Notes: generated by a model from the letters alone, not told the origin. DNA of 64,000 bases from CAXMMR01 sp963692975 (GCA_963692975.2 CAXMMR010000034.1:62001-126000); one strand, 5' to 3'; positions 50,726 to 60,631 are shown, counted from the first letter of the stretch. Program-made: numbers and translations.

Positions 50726-51766
50726 TCAGAGCAGGTCTCGCACCAGCGCTCCGGGAGCGGCCTCCGCGCCGATCTGCTCGCGGGTGCATTGGCGCGGCGC
50801 CTTGTCGGGCCGCCAGCGCAGCAGCGCCGTGCCGTGCCGGAACCGGCCGGCGCTGACATGGTCGTAGCTGACCTCGACGACGAGCTCCGGCCGCAGCCTC
50901 TCCCAGGCTGAGGACTCCGCGGTCGCCCATCGGCTCGGGCCTCCCGGCGCGTCGCCGGTGAACCCCGCCCCGCCCGCCAGGGCTTCCAGCCTGACCGTCA
51001 GCGCCGCCCGATCCGCATTCGCGATGGCGGAGGTGAAGCCGACATGGTCGAGCCTGCCGTGCTCGTCATACAGCCCGAGCAGCAGCGAGCCGACCTCGCG
51101 CGTGCCGCGGGCGTAGCGGAACCCGCCGACGACGCAGTCAGCGCTGCGCAGGCGCTTGATCTTCAGCATGTCTCGCTTGCCGCAGGCATAGCCGGCGTCC
51201 AGGCGTTTGGCGATGATGCCGTCCATGGCGCCGTGGGTTGCCTCGAGCCAGCGTTGCGCCTCCTCGCGGTCTCGCGTGAAGGGCGTCAGGCGGACGCGAT
51301 GCGGGCGCGTCAGCCGGTTCGCCACGCGCTCCAGCGCCATGCGGCGCTTGGCCAACGGTTCGGCGAGCATGGCGCCGGCCGCTTCGGTGAAGAGGCAGTC
51401 GAAGAGGATCAGCAGCGCGGGCGTTTCGCCCGACAGCTTGCGGATCCGGCTGTCCGCCGGATGAACGCGGTCCTGCAGCGCGGCGAAGGAGAGGCTGTCG
51501 CCGAGCGGGACGACCAGCTCGCCGTCCAGCACGAAGCCATCGGCGGCGGCGGCTTGCAGCGCCGCCATCATCTCAGGGAAGTAGCGCGACAGCGACTTGC
51601 CCGACTTGGCGCGCAGCTCGACCGCGCCGCCCGACTTGAACGCAAGGCAGCGGAAGCCGTCCCATTTGGGCTCGAACTGCCAAGCCGGACCGGCCGGCAG
51701 GGCGTCTGCGGATTTCGCCTCCATCGGCTCGGTGTCCAGGGCCAGGCCGAAGCCGGCGGCAATCAT
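50726..51766 (-). CDS. ligC: ATP-dependent DNA ligase, LigC type
   Basis: 346 aa from ATG 51766; the start overlaps the ligD stop (ATGA). Nucleotidyltransferase motif I, with the adenylated Lys, is WQFEPKWDGFRCLAFKSGGA. Other ligase motifs: GFVLDGELVVPLGDSLSF (motif III region), DGIIAKRLDAGYACGKRDML (motif IV/V) and LKIKRLRSADCVVGGF. An OB-fold C-terminus has PELVVEVSYDHVSAGRFRHG with LLRWRPDKAP. LigC seals nicks, often as a back-up to LigD in end joining or base excision repair. No ku gene lies in the window. Confidence 0.88.
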   Translation of the reverse strand: MIAAGFGLALDTEPMEAKSADALPAGPAWQFEPKWDGFRCLAFKSGGAVELRAKSGKSLSRYFPEMMAALQAAAADGFVLDGELVVPLGDSLSFAALQDRVHPADSRIRKLSGETPALLILFDCLFTEAAGAMLAEPLAKRRMALERVANRLTRPHRVRLTPFTRDREEAQRWLEATHGAMDGIIAKRLDAGYACGKRDMLKIKRLRSADCVVGGFRYARGTREVGSLLLGLYDEHGRLDHVGFTSAIANADRAALTVRLEALAGGAGFTGDAPGGPSRWATAESSAWERLRPELVVEVSYDHVSAGRFRHGTALLRWRPDKAPRQCTREQIGAEAAPGALVRDLL

Positions 51767-54393
51767 CCGGCGAGCCGCTCGATCGCTTGCGCGAGCGGCC
51801 GCGCTGCGTCGCCGTACTCCGCCCAAGCCTTCGTCTTGGCCAGCAATCCGGGCACGCTGCGGATCGTGTAGCGCTGCGGGTCCAGACCGGTCTTCACCTG
51901 GGCCCAGGTGAGCGGCATCGACACGGTGGCGCCGGGACGGGCTCGCGGCGAGAGCGGCGCGACGGCGGTCGCGAGGCGATCGTTGCGCAGGTAATCGAGG
52001 TAGATGCGCCCCGTCCGCAGCTTCTTGGACATATTGACGACGTAGCGGTCCGGCGACGCCTTCGCCATCACCCGGCAGACGCCGTGCGCAAACGCCTTTG
52101 CCTCGGCCCAGCTCGGGCCCGTCTTCGCCTCGGCCAGCGGGGCGACGACGTGCAGCCCCTTGCCGCCGGTGGTCTTGCAGAAGCTTTCCAGGCCGATCTG
52201 CGACAGCCGCTGGCGGATGTCCTGGGCGGCGCGGATGACGGCGGCGAAGGCCACGTCCGGGCCGGGATCCAGGTCGAATATGAGCCGGCCGGGCGTGTCG
52301 GGCTGGAACGGCGCGCAGTTCCAGGGGTGCAGCTCCAGGGCGGCGACCTGTGCGACGGCGGCCAGGCCTTCCGGGCGGTCGATCTCGATGTAGGGCTTGC
52401 GGTCGCCCGAGACGGTGACGAGCTCGAGCAGGACCGAGGAGCCCGGCATGGCGTGGCGCTGGAAGAACGTCTCGCCGGCGTATCCGTCCGGCGCGCGGAT
52501 GATGGAGCAGGGGCGGCCCTTCAGGTGGGCCAGCATCCATGGGGCGACCGCCTCGTAGTAGCGGGCGAGGTCGAGCTTGGTCACCGGCTCGCCGTCGCCG
52601 CCCGCCTCCGGCCACATCACCTTGTCCGGCCGCGAGATGGGCACGCCCATGACGAGGCCGGTTCGAGCGTTCGGCGCGGACCGGCCGGTGCGTGCCGGCG
52701 CCGCGAGCTCGGTCTTGGCGGCCGGCGCCGGCGCCTCGGCCTCGACGTCTTCGGCCGGCTTGTCCTCGCGCAGGCCCTTGAACGCGCCCTGCCGCACCAT
52801 GCCTGCGTCCGTCCAGCCGGCGAACTCCACCTCGGCCACCAATTCGGGCTTGAGCCAGTGGATGTCGCGTGCGGCGCTGGGCGCGCCCGGGCCGCTGAAC
52901 GGGCTGTGCTCCGCCGCTGCGGCCTGCAGGCGCGGCATCAGCCGGTCCAGCTTGCCCTGGCCGAAGCCGGTGCCGATGCGGCCGACATGCACGAGCTTGC
53001 CGTCGCGGTGCACGCCGACGATCAGCGAGCGGAACCGGCCGCCAGTGTCGGTCCAGGCGCCCACCACCATCTCGTGCCCGGCGCGGCATTTCGCCTTCGT
53101 CCAGGTCTCGCCGCGGCCCGAGACGTAGGGCGCGTCCGCACGCTTGGAGACGATGCCCTCGAGCGACAGGCGGCAGGCGGAGTGCAGCACCGCGTCGCCG
53201 CCGGCATCGAAATGGTCCACGTAGCGCAGCAGCGGGCCGGGCTTGGCGAGGAACTTGCGCAGCCTGTCCTTGCGGGCCGAGAGCGGCAGCGTGCGCAGAT
53301 CCTCGCCGCCGGCGTGCAGCAGGTCGAAGGCGAAGAAGATCAGCTGGTCGCTCTTGCCTGCGGACAGGGCGGCCTGCAGCGCGGCGAAGTCCGGCGCGCC
53401 GTCCTGGTCCAGCGCCACGATCTCGCCGTCGACGATGCCGTCCGCCAGCGCGCCGCAGGCGGCGGCGACGGATTTGAAGCGTTCGGTCCAGTCGAGGCCT
53501 TTGCGCGTCCGCAGCACCGCCGCTCCGCGCTCGATGCGCGCCTGGATGCGGTAGCCGTCGAACTTGATCTCGTGCACCCAGGCGGCCTCGGCGGGCGGGC
53601 GGTCGACCGAGCGGCAGAGCTGCGGCTCGATGAAGTCCGGCATCGCCGCGGCTGCGGGCCTGGGCTTGGGCCTGTGCTTGGGCTTGGCCTTGGGCTTGGG
53701 CGTGGGCGCCTTTCGCCTGGCGCGCAGGGCCGGCGCCAGTCCGGCTGAGGAGTCCCACACCGCATCCGGCGCCACCGTGTCGGGTGCGGCGCCGATGAAG
53801 GGCTTGGGGGCGCGGCCGCGGCCGGCGGCGATGTCGGCCATGCTGCGGCCGGACGCGACCGAGCTGTCGGCGGCGAGCAGCGCGTCGGCGTCGCCCTCAT
53901 GGGCGTGCTCATCGCGATGCTTGATCAGCAGCCAGTTCACCCGCTTGCCGGACCAGGCCTTCATCCGCACCAGCACCCAGCTGCCGTGCAGATGCTCGCC
54001 CGCCAAGGTGAACTTCAGGTCGCCCCTGGCCAGCCCTTCCTCGGCCGTCATGCCCTGCGGCGCCCAGGTGCCGCGATCCCAGAGCTGCACGGTGCCGCCG
54101 CCGTACTGGCCCTTCGGGATGGTGCCTTCGAAATCGCCGTAATCGAGCGGGTGGTCCTCGACCTCGACGGCCAGACGCTTGTCGTGCGGGTCGACCGACG
54201 GGCCCTTGGCGACCGCCCAGGACTTGAACACGCCGTCCAGCTCGAGCCGCAGGTCGTAGTGCAGGCGGGTCGCATCGTGGCGCTGCACCACGAAGCGGAG
54301 GGTGTCGGACGGGTTCGGCCTGGCCTCTCCGCTCGGCTCGCGGGTTAGCGTGAAGTCCCGCTTGGACTGGTAGGTCGACAGCTTCGTGGCCAC
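51763..54393 (-). CDS. ligD: Multifunctional DNA ligase D
   Basis: 876 aa from ATG 54393. Domain order: 3'-phosphoesterase at about residues 10-170 (FVVQRHDATRLHYDLRLELD, IPKGQYGGGTVQLWDRGTW), a Lys/Pro linker (TPKPKAKPKHRPKPRP, 231-246), an ATP ligase at about 250-550 with Lys277 in VHEIKFDGYRIQARI, and a primase/polymerase at about 590-870 (LIFDLDPGPDVAFAAVIRAA, CKTTGGKGLHVVAPL, KLRTGRIYLDYLRNDRLATA). This is the PE-LIG-POL order common in alphaproteobacteria. It repairs double-strand breaks with Ku by non-homologous end joining. It is coupled to ligC downstream; ku is absent from the window. Confidence 0.92.
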   Translation of the reverse strand: MATKLSTYQSKRDFTLTREPSGEARPNPSDTLRFVVQRHDATRLHYDLRLELDGVFKSWAVAKGPSVDPHDKRLAVEVEDHPLDYGDFEGTIPKGQYGGGTVQLWDRGTWAPQGMTAEEGLARGDLKFTLAGEHLHGSWVLVRMKAWSGKRVNWLLIKHRDEHAHEGDADALLAADSSVASGRSMADIAAGRGRAPKPFIGAAPDTVAPDAVWDSSAGLAPALRARRKAPTPKPKAKPKHRPKPRPAAAAMPDFIEPQLCRSVDRPPAEAAWVHEIKFDGYRIQARIERGAAVLRTRKGLDWTERFKSVAAACGALADGIVDGEIVALDQDGAPDFAALQAALSAGKSDQLIFFAFDLLHAGGEDLRTLPLSARKDRLRKFLAKPGPLLRYVDHFDAGGDAVLHSACRLSLEGIVSKRADAPYVSGRGETWTKAKCRAGHEMVVGAWTDTGGRFRSLIVGVHRDGKLVHVGRIGTGFGQGKLDRLMPRLQAAAAEHSPFSGPGAPSAARDIHWLKPELVAEVEFAGWTDAGMVRQGAFKGLREDKPAEDVEAEAPAPAAKTELAAPARTGRSAPNARTGLVMGVPISRPDKVMWPEAGGDGEPVTKLDLARYYEAVAPWMLAHLKGRPCSIIRAPDGYAGETFFQRHAMPGSSVLLELVTVSGDRKPYIEIDRPEGLAAVAQVAALELHPWNCAPFQPDTPGRLIFDLDPGPDVAFAAVIRAAQDIRQRLSQIGLESFCKTTGGKGLHVVAPLAEAKTGPSWAEAKAFAHGVCRVMAKASPDRYVVNMSKKLRTGRIYLDYLRNDRLATAVAPLSPRARPGATVSMPLTWAQVKTGLDPQRYTIRSVPGLLAKTKAWAEYGDAARPLAQAIERLAG

Positions 54394-54807
54394 GGCACAC
54401 CTCGATCAAGACGGCGACAGCATCTCCCTATTGGCTTGGTCCTGCGGCCGGTGACAACGACAAATCCGCGGCCGCCGCTGCGACCTCCGCGCGCGTCCGG
54501 CGATGCGGACAGGCTTTCAAACGCGGCTCGCGCCGCCCACCTCGATTTCGGCGCAGGCGAGGCGTCGGCGCCGAGCGCGCTGCGGACCCTCCGCAGCGCC
54601 GTCATGCCTGCACAACGCGGAGCCGCGCGACGGCCGACTGAAGCGCCGCCAGCAAGCGGCAGGACTATACTTCGCGACTTTGCTGCGCCGCAAAAGAACT
54701 CGAGGGTTCAGGCGCAACACTCTTCGACATTTAACAAAGACATCTTGCCGAGCTGCCGCGCCAACGTCATTCTTGATCACAAGAAAAAAGTTCGGGGGGA
54801 CACCGAC
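54394..54807. other. 414-bp divergent intergenic region with a hairpin
   Basis: Between ligD (leftward) and the tannase-type gene (rightward). It holds the perfect hairpin GCGCTGCGGA-CCC-TCCGCAGCGC at 54577-54599. The right part, from about 54690, is AT-richer (ACATTTAACAAAGACATC, AAGAAAAAAGTTC) and should contain the promoter of the tannase gene, but no clear -35/-10 pair stands out. I see no gene in it. Confidence 0.5.
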
Positions 54808-56577
54808 ATGGCAAGAAAACGCCTGTGGTTGCGCGCTGTCGTATTCGGGACTGTCGGTCTCGTGGCGACGGGAGGGGTTTCAGGCAGGGCCTGGGCGTCG
54901 TCCTGCACCAGCTTGACGGCGAGCGACATCCACCTCGGCGGCAATGCCGCCATCGTGTCGCTGACGGCGCAGGACGTGCCCGCGCAAGCTCCGCTGCCGG
55001 CGTTCTGCAGCGTCTCGGCGGTGGTCAGCTCGAGCGGCAATCCGGCGACGTCGCAGATCGCCATCTCGGTTTGGCTGCCGAAGGCCGGGTGGAACGGCCG
55101 GTATCTGGGCACCGGAAATGGCGGCTTCGCCGGAGCCATTTCGACCGGCGTCCTCGAGCTTGGCCTGCTGGAAGGCTTCGTCACCGCCAACACGGATCTG
55201 GGCACCGGCCTCATCTTCAAATGCAACAGCCTGAACTGCGGCAACCATACCGGGGAGGGCGGCATACCGGGCGGCCTTTACAAAGACGCAGCCGCGATCA
55301 AGGATTTCGGCTACGAGGCCACGCATCTGATGACGGTGGCGGCAAAGCAGTTGACGGCAGCCTTCTACGGCAGCGCGCCCGCGCACGCGTATTTCGCCGG
55401 CTGCTCCACCGGCGGTCAGCAGGCGATGATGGAGAGCCAGCGCTTTCCGAATGATTATGATGGCATCCTGACCGGCGACCCGGCGCATAACCGCACCCAC
55501 CTGCACATGTCCGGCCCGGCAGTCTACGAGGCGACGCATTTCTCCACCTCCGCCTACCTCACCAACGCCGCCCTGGCGCTGGTTCACGCCAAGGTGCTGA
55601 AGCAATGCGCCGGACATGACGGCGGGCTGCGCACCGACGACTTCCTGATCCAGCCGGCGATGTGCAAGACCGACGCCTCGGCGCTGATCTGCAGCGGTAC
55701 GGCCGCCGAGGTGCCGTGCACGGATCCGAAAGCGGCCACATGTTCCTGCCTGACGCCCGATCAGGCCAAGGCGATGAACCACGATTGGGCCGGAGCCTCG
55801 GACGATCACGGCCGCACGCTCTATCCGGGCAACGAGCGCGGCAGCGAGGAGCCCGTGGCCCTGACCGCGGCGAACGATTTCATCGGCAATCTCGGCCTGG
55901 TTTGGCAGCAGGCCCAGAGCGAGCCGGTGTTCGACAGCCTGATGTTCTGGGCGCTGGGGCCGAACTGGGTCTGGCAGGAACTGTTCGACACCACGAGCAC
56001 GTTACGGCCGGAGCTGGCGGCGGAGATCAGGACCATTGACGACACGAAGGTCGGCGACAGCACCTTCGCGGACGTGCTGAACGCGAACGACACCGACCTG
56101 TCGCCGTTCGAACGCCATGGCGGCAAGATGCTGATGTATCACGGCTATGCCGACCCGCTGATCCCGAGCGCCACGGCGATCGATTACTACAACGCCGTTG
56201 CGGCCGACGATCCGGCGCATGTCGGGGACTATCTGCGGCTGTTCATGGTTCCGGGCTTCTGGCACTGCAGCGGCGGTCCCGGCGCAAACGTGTTCGGCGG
56301 CGCGGGCCAGGTATCGCCCCAACCGCTCGCCTCCAGCGATGATGCGCTCGGGGCGCTGATCGCCTGGGTGGAGCAGGGCATCAAGCCGACACGCATCACC
56401 GCGACCAAGTTCGTCAACGACGTTCCAGCCTCCGGCATCGCCTTCCAGCGGCCGCTCTGCGTCTATCCGCAACACAGCGCCTATGCGAAGGGCGATCCCG
56501 CGGTCGCCTCGAGCTACGAGTGCGTCACGGCGCCGCCGGTGACGAACCAGAAGTTCGCGCCGATCTACGGTCCGTAG
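54808..56577 (+). CDS. Tannase/feruloyl esterase family protein, exported
   Basis: 589 aa from ATG 54808 with GGGGGGA upstream. A signal peptide (LRAVVFGTVGLVATGGVSGR, then AWASS) is followed by the family core: WNGRYLGTGNGGFAGAISTG, ANTDLGTG, the nucleophile Ser200 in YFAGCSTGGQQAMMESQRFP, a lid domain with several Cys, HHGYADPLI-like MYHGYADPLIPSATAIDYYN (Asp) and VPGFWHCSGGPG (His). The Cys next to the Ser and the Cys after the His fit the CS-D-HC motif, whose disulfide joins the triad. It hydrolyses ester bonds in plant phenolics (gallates, ferulates) outside the cytoplasm. It may open a run of hydrolase genes. Confidence 0.88.
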   Translation: MARKRLWLRAVVFGTVGLVATGGVSGRAWASSCTSLTASDIHLGGNAAIVSLTAQDVPAQAPLPAFCSVSAVVSSSGNPATSQIAISVWLPKAGWNGRYLGTGNGGFAGAISTGVLELGLLEGFVTANTDLGTGLIFKCNSLNCGNHTGEGGIPGGLYKDAAAIKDFGYEATHLMTVAAKQLTAAFYGSAPAHAYFAGCSTGGQQAMMESQRFPNDYDGILTGDPAHNRTHLHMSGPAVYEATHFSTSAYLTNAALALVHAKVLKQCAGHDGGLRTDDFLIQPAMCKTDASALICSGTAAEVPCTDPKAATCSCLTPDQAKAMNHDWAGASDDHGRTLYPGNERGSEEPVALTAANDFIGNLGLVWQQAQSEPVFDSLMFWALGPNWVWQELFDTTSTLRPELAAEIRTIDDTKVGDSTFADVLNANDTDLSPFERHGGKMLMYHGYADPLIPSATAIDYYNAVAADDPAHVGDYLRLFMVPGFWHCSGGPGANVFGGAGQVSPQPLASSDDALGALIAWVEQGIKPTRITATKFVNDVPASGIAFQRPLCVYPQHSAYAKGDPAVASSYECVTAPPVTNQKFAPIYGP

Positions 56578-56636
56578 AAGCGGGCCGCCGCCGCGTCCAG
56601 GAGCCGGCCTCTGACCTCGGGATAGCGGCGCGTCGG

Positions 56637-57794
56637 TCAGAGGCCGGCGGCGAACGCCTGCAGGTCGTCGATGAGCAGTTTCGGCTGCTCCAGCGCGGCG
56701 AAGTGGCCGCCGCGCGGCATGTTCGTCCAGCGTGCGACGTTGTAGGTTCGTTGCGCGAGCGAGCGTGGCGGCGGCGCGAAGACCGGGTCCGGAAACGCGG
56801 CGACCGCGGTCGGAACGGCGAGCCGGGATCCTTCGGGAAACATGCCCGAGCCTTCGAGCACCCGTCCGCGATACATCCAGGTCGAGGTCGGGAACGAGCG
56901 CGTCGCGACGTAGAGCATGATGTTGGTGAGCAGCAGGTTCTCGTCATACGCCGCCCAAAGGTCGGGCGCGCCGTCCGCCCGGCGCGGCAGGTCCGACCAG
57001 GCGGCGAACTTCTCCAAGATCCAGGCGGCGACGCCGACCGGGCTGTCCGACATCGCGACCGCGAGCGTCTGCGGCTTCGTGCCCTGCAGGTGGGAGTAGC
57101 CGCCCTCGGCCTGGTTCATCGCCGTGCGGGCATCCGCCCAGGCGCGCTCCGCCTCGGTTTGCGGCTTCACGTCGGCGGCCTGGAGCAGGACCATGTTCAG
57201 GTGCAGACCACGGCAGGCCTGCGGATGGTCATGCGCCATCCACGCGGCGATGGCGGCGCCCCAGTCGCCGCCCTGGACGAAGAAGCGATCATAGCCGAGC
57301 GCGGTCATCAGGGCGTGCATCAGCGCGGCGGTGGCGCGCGGGCCGACCGGGCTCGCCGGCCGGGCGGAGAAGGCGTAGCCGGGCAGGGAGGGAACGACCA
57401 CGTCGAAGCCGTCCTCGGCCCGGCCGCCATGGCGTTCCGGATGCGCGAGCGGGTCGATCAGCCTTGCGAACTCCAGGAACGAGCCGGGCCAGCCGTGCAG
57501 CAGAAGCAGCGGACGCCGCGCGCCGCTGCCGCGCACGTGGACGTAGTGCAGCTGCTGGCCGCCGGCGTCTGCGAGGAACTGCGGCAGCTGGTTGAGCTGC
57601 GCCTGCTGCGCGGCCCAATCGTAGCGGCTCCGCCAGTGGTCGACGAGGCGGTGCAGGTCGGCCAGTCCGACGCCGGAGCTCCAGCCGCCCGCATCGGGCA
57701 GGTCGTCGAAGTCGAAGGCGTCGACCCGCGCGCGGATGTCGTCGAGCCTGGCTGACGGGATGTCGATGACGAAGCGCTGCTGCATCGGCGGCAT
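56637..57794 (-). CDS. Epoxide hydrolase (EHN-domain alpha/beta hydrolase)
   Basis: 385 aa from ATG 57794 (ATG 57785 is possible). The N-terminal EHN domain: FVIDIPSARLDDIRARVDAF, then GGWSSGVGLADLHRLVDHWR and YDWAAQQAQLNQLPQF. Core: the oxyanion HGWPGS in LLLLHGWPGSFLEFARLIDP, the nucleophile Asp in FFVQGGDWGAAIAAWMAHDH, and the His in MPRGGHFAALEQPKLLIDDL. Such enzymes open epoxides to diols in the cytoplasm. No signal peptide. It is convergent with the tannase-type gene. Confidence 0.9.
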   Translation of the reverse strand: MPPMQQRFVIDIPSARLDDIRARVDAFDFDDLPDAGGWSSGVGLADLHRLVDHWRSRYDWAAQQAQLNQLPQFLADAGGQQLHYVHVRGSGARRPLLLLHGWPGSFLEFARLIDPLAHPERHGGRAEDGFDVVVPSLPGYAFSARPASPVGPRATAALMHALMTALGYDRFFVQGGDWGAAIAAWMAHDHPQACRGLHLNMVLLQAADVKPQTEAERAWADARTAMNQAEGGYSHLQGTKPQTLAVAMSDSPVGVAAWILEKFAAWSDLPRRADGAPDLWAAYDENLLLTNIMLYVATRSFPTSTWMYRGRVLEGSGMFPEGSRLAVPTAVAAFPDPVFAPPPRSLAQRTYNVARWTNMPRGGHFAALEQPKLLIDDLQAFAAGL

Positions 57795-58109
57795 CCTTCG
57801 AGCAGAGCGGCCGGCAGTCAACGGCGGCGGCCGGCCGGGTGCCGCGCTCCACGTCGACCACCCCTCGCTCGAGCCGCTATGCAGGTTGCTTGATCCAGCT
57901 ATGCCGGCTTGCGGCGCCGGTCGGGCATGGGTGCCTACTAGTGTTCGCAGCGCTCTGTTCCCGGGACCCCATGCCGGCATCGTCACCGCTTCGGATTTCT
58001 GTGCTTGGCGCCGGAAGATAGGCAGCACGTTTGCCTTCAGTTGGCTCGCGCCGGCGGGAAGCCGGCGGGTTGCCCGCCGGCGCCGGAGATTTTGGGAGGT
58101 GTTGCGTTG
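57795..58109. other. 315-bp divergent intergenic region
   Basis: Between the epoxide hydrolase gene and a GST gene. It contains the strong hairpin at 58061-58081 and nothing else I can identify. A few short open frames have no coding character. Confidence 0.5.
58061..58081. repeat. 9-bp-stem GC hairpin before the GST gene
   Basis: GCCGGCGGG-TTG-CCCGCCGGC, with a further partial copy of GCCGGCGGG just before it (58050-58058). It lies 29 bp upstream of the GST start codon and could form in its leader mRNA. Confidence 0.7.
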
Positions 58110-58784
58110 ATGACGATCTATGACTGGCCGACCGGCCCCTACCCGGCGCGCGTGCGCATCGCGCTGGCCGAGAAGGCCTTGCAGGCTCGCGTCCGGTTCG
58201 TGAAGGTCAACTTGTGGAAGGGCGAGCACAAGCGGGCGGAGTTTATCGCCAAGAGCTACTCGGGCACGGTGCCGGTGCTGGAGCTCGAGGACGGCACGCT
58301 CATCGCCGAGTGCATGGCCATCACCGACTATCTCGACGCGCTCGATGGCGCGCCCACGCTCACCGGCAGGACGCCGCGCGAGAGGGGCCTCATCCACATG
58401 ATGAGCAAGCGCGCCGAGCTGGAGCTGCTCGACGCGGTCAGCGTCTATTTCCATCATGCGACGCCAGGGCTCGGGCCCGATGTCGAGCTCTACCAGAACG
58501 CGGAGTGGGGGCTGCGTCAGCGCGACAAGGCCTTGAGGGGGATGCAGTACTTCGATGCCGTTCTGCGGACCCGGCCGTTCGTCGCGACCGAGACATTTTC
58601 GATGGCCGACATCACGGTCATCGCAGGTCTGATCTTTGCCGGGATGGTCAAGCTGGCGGTGCCGGCGGAGTGCGAGGCGCTTCAAGCCTGGTATGCCGGT
58701 ATGCTGGAGCGTCCGAGTGTCGCCAACCGGGCGCTTTCGGACGCCGGCCAGGCGGTGGTTCGCTCGGCGAGCCTGCCGGGTTAG
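58110..58784 (+). CDS. Glutathione S-transferase family protein
   Basis: 224 aa from ATG 58110 (MTIYDWPTGPYPARVRIALA), with GGGAGG about 14 nt upstream. The thioredoxin-like half has KSYSGTVPVLELEDGTLIAE (cis-Pro, then glutathione-binding E-C in place of E-S). The helical half has TRPFVATETFSMADITVIAG (usual SxAD). The N-terminal active residue is probably the Tyr or Pro-region Thr near residue 9. Unlike the GST at 27706, it stands in a run of hydrolases and is followed after 40 bp by a carboxylesterase, possibly in one transcript. Confidence 0.88.
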   Translation: MTIYDWPTGPYPARVRIALAEKALQARVRFVKVNLWKGEHKRAEFIAKSYSGTVPVLELEDGTLIAECMAITDYLDALDGAPTLTGRTPRERGLIHMMSKRAELELLDAVSVYFHHATPGLGPDVELYQNAEWGLRQRDKALRGMQYFDAVLRTRPFVATETFSMADITVIAGLIFAGMVKLAVPAECEALQAWYAGMLERPSVANRALSDAGQAVVRSASLPG

Positions 58785-58824
58785 TGTGAGCCAAGAGCAA
58801 CGACATCTGGGAGCCCCGAGAGGC

Positions 58825-60450
58825 ATGAGAGACGACCGATCGATCCGAGGCGCGCCGTTCTACGCCGCCCTGCTCGCCCTTGGGGTGGCCTGCGGGATGG
58901 CTCGTGCCGCCGACCCGGGCGAAGGGACGGCGCTGGTGGTGACCACAGACAAGGGCGCGGTTCGCGGCGCCCTCGCCAACGGCATCGAGAACTTTCTCGA
59001 CATTCCCTATGCGGCGCCGCCGGTCGGCCCGCTGCGTTGGGCGCCGCCGCAGCCGGCCGCGGCCTGGAGCGACGTCAGGTCGGCGGCGCGGAGCGGGCCG
59101 TACTGCACGCAGCGGCAGAACTTCGACTCGCCGCAGGGGCCGGCGCTCGACGAGGACTGCCTGTCCATCAACGTCCAGCGTCCGGCCGGAACCCGCGCGG
59201 GCGCCCGGCTGCCGGTCTACGTCTATATCCATGGCGGCGGCTACGCGACCGGCAGCGGCGTCAGGGACGCCCAGGCGCGGATCGTGCAGCTCAACGGCAT
59301 CGTCGGCGTCTCGCTCAACTACCGGCTGGGGGCGCTAGGCTTCCTCGCGCTGCCCGGGCTCTCCGGCAGCGACACCGGCAATTACGGCCTGATGGACCAG
59401 CAGGCCGCGCTGCTTTGGGTGCAGCGCAACATCGCGGCGTTCGGCGGCGACCCGGCGGCGGTGACGATCGGCGGCGAGTCGGCGGGCGGTTGGTCGGTGT
59501 GCGCCCATCTGGCGGCGCCGGGCTCGCGGGGCACGTTCAGGCAGGCTCTGATGGAGAGCGGCTCGTGCATCAGCCACAGCTTGAGCGAGGCGTCGGCGGA
59601 CGGCGCCAAGGTGGCGGCCAAGCTCGGCTGCCCGACAGGCGCCAAGCTCGCCGAGTGCCTGCGCGGCAAGCCGGTTGCCGACATCCTCGCCGCTCAGGAC
59701 ATGCTCTACTTTCCGACCTACGGCACGCCGTTCCTGCCGGACGCCCCGAGCGCCGCCGTTGGGGACGGCCGCTTCCTGCGCGTGCCGGTGCTGATCGGCG
59801 CCACCCGCGACGAGGCGCGTTCCTTCAGCCGCAAGGCGACCGGTTGGACCCGGGCGCAGTATGAGGGCTACCTGCGCGAGACGTTCGGCGCGAATGCGCC
59901 GCTGGTGCTCAAGACCTATCCCTACCCGGCCGCGACCGACCCTACGGCCGTCGCCTACCAGGTCGGCGCCGTCGATACCGATGCCGGCACGCTCGGCGCC
60001 CCGGCGGTCGGAGCCGGCATCGGCGGCTGCGGCAACCGGGCGCTCACCATTGCACTCGCCCGCTACGTGCCGGTGCACGCCTACGAGTTCTCCCATCGCA
60101 GCGGGCCGGGATGGTACCCGACGCCGGGCTACGTGTGGGGCGCGGGACATGCGGCCGAGCTGACCTACCTCTATCCGCAGCATGACGGGGGCAAGACCTA
60201 CGCCGCCTTCTCGGCCGGGGAGCGGACGCTCTCGGACGAGCTGGTTCGGGCCTGGGGCGCGTTCGTCAAGAGCGGCGACCCGACCGTCGCCGGCCAGACA
60301 GCCTGGCCTGCCTATGCTCCGACGGACACCACGCTGTCCTTCAACGTCGGCGGGATCACCGCATTGTCGGACGCCGCATTCAGCGCCGAGCACCACTGTG
60401 CCCTGTGGAACAAGCTGTGGGGCACGCCGGCGGGGCCGCCGCCGGGCTAG
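58825..60450 (+). CDS. Type-B carboxylesterase, exported
   Basis: 541 aa from ATG 58825. A signal peptide (AALLALGVACGMARA) is followed by the type-B pattern: GIENFLDIPYAAPPVGPLRW, the DEDCLSINVQRP signature 2, YIHGGGYATGS oxyanion, the nucleophile Ser in VTIGGESAGGWSVCAHLAAP, and a late His in the YVWGAGHAAELTYLY segment. The Glu/Asp acid lies mid-protein (TRDEARSF). It hydrolyses carboxylic esters in the periplasm or outside. It starts 41 bp after the GST gene. Confidence 0.9.
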   Translation: MRDDRSIRGAPFYAALLALGVACGMARAADPGEGTALVVTTDKGAVRGALANGIENFLDIPYAAPPVGPLRWAPPQPAAAWSDVRSAARSGPYCTQRQNFDSPQGPALDEDCLSINVQRPAGTRAGARLPVYVYIHGGGYATGSGVRDAQARIVQLNGIVGVSLNYRLGALGFLALPGLSGSDTGNYGLMDQQAALLWVQRNIAAFGGDPAAVTIGGESAGGWSVCAHLAAPGSRGTFRQALMESGSCISHSLSEASADGAKVAAKLGCPTGAKLAECLRGKPVADILAAQDMLYFPTYGTPFLPDAPSAAVGDGRFLRVPVLIGATRDEARSFSRKATGWTRAQYEGYLRETFGANAPLVLKTYPYPAATDPTAVAYQVGAVDTDAGTLGAPAVGAGIGGCGNRALTIALARYVPVHAYEFSHRSGPGWYPTPGYVWGAGHAAELTYLYPQHDGGKTYAAFSAGERTLSDELVRAWGAFVKSGDPTVAGQTAWPAYAPTDTTLSFNVGGITALSDAAFSAEHHCALWNKLWGTPAGPPPG

Positions 60451-60631
60451 CGGCCATCAGGTTGCGGAGCGTGCGGCGGTTGCGCCCCTGTGCAGCCTCG
60501 GCGTCTGTGCTGGCGCGACGCAAACCGGTTCGATCGCAGCGGGCGGCCTCGGCTCGCCTTCTGCCCCGGGAAGCACGCGACACAGCGCACAACGCGCTGG
60601 AAGCGCCCGGCTGAACGAGGCCTTGCTTCAA

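Noticed and set aside
51787..53748. Rightward 653-codon frame over ligD
   Set aside because: Antisense shadow of a three-domain ligase D with all motifs present on the minus strand.
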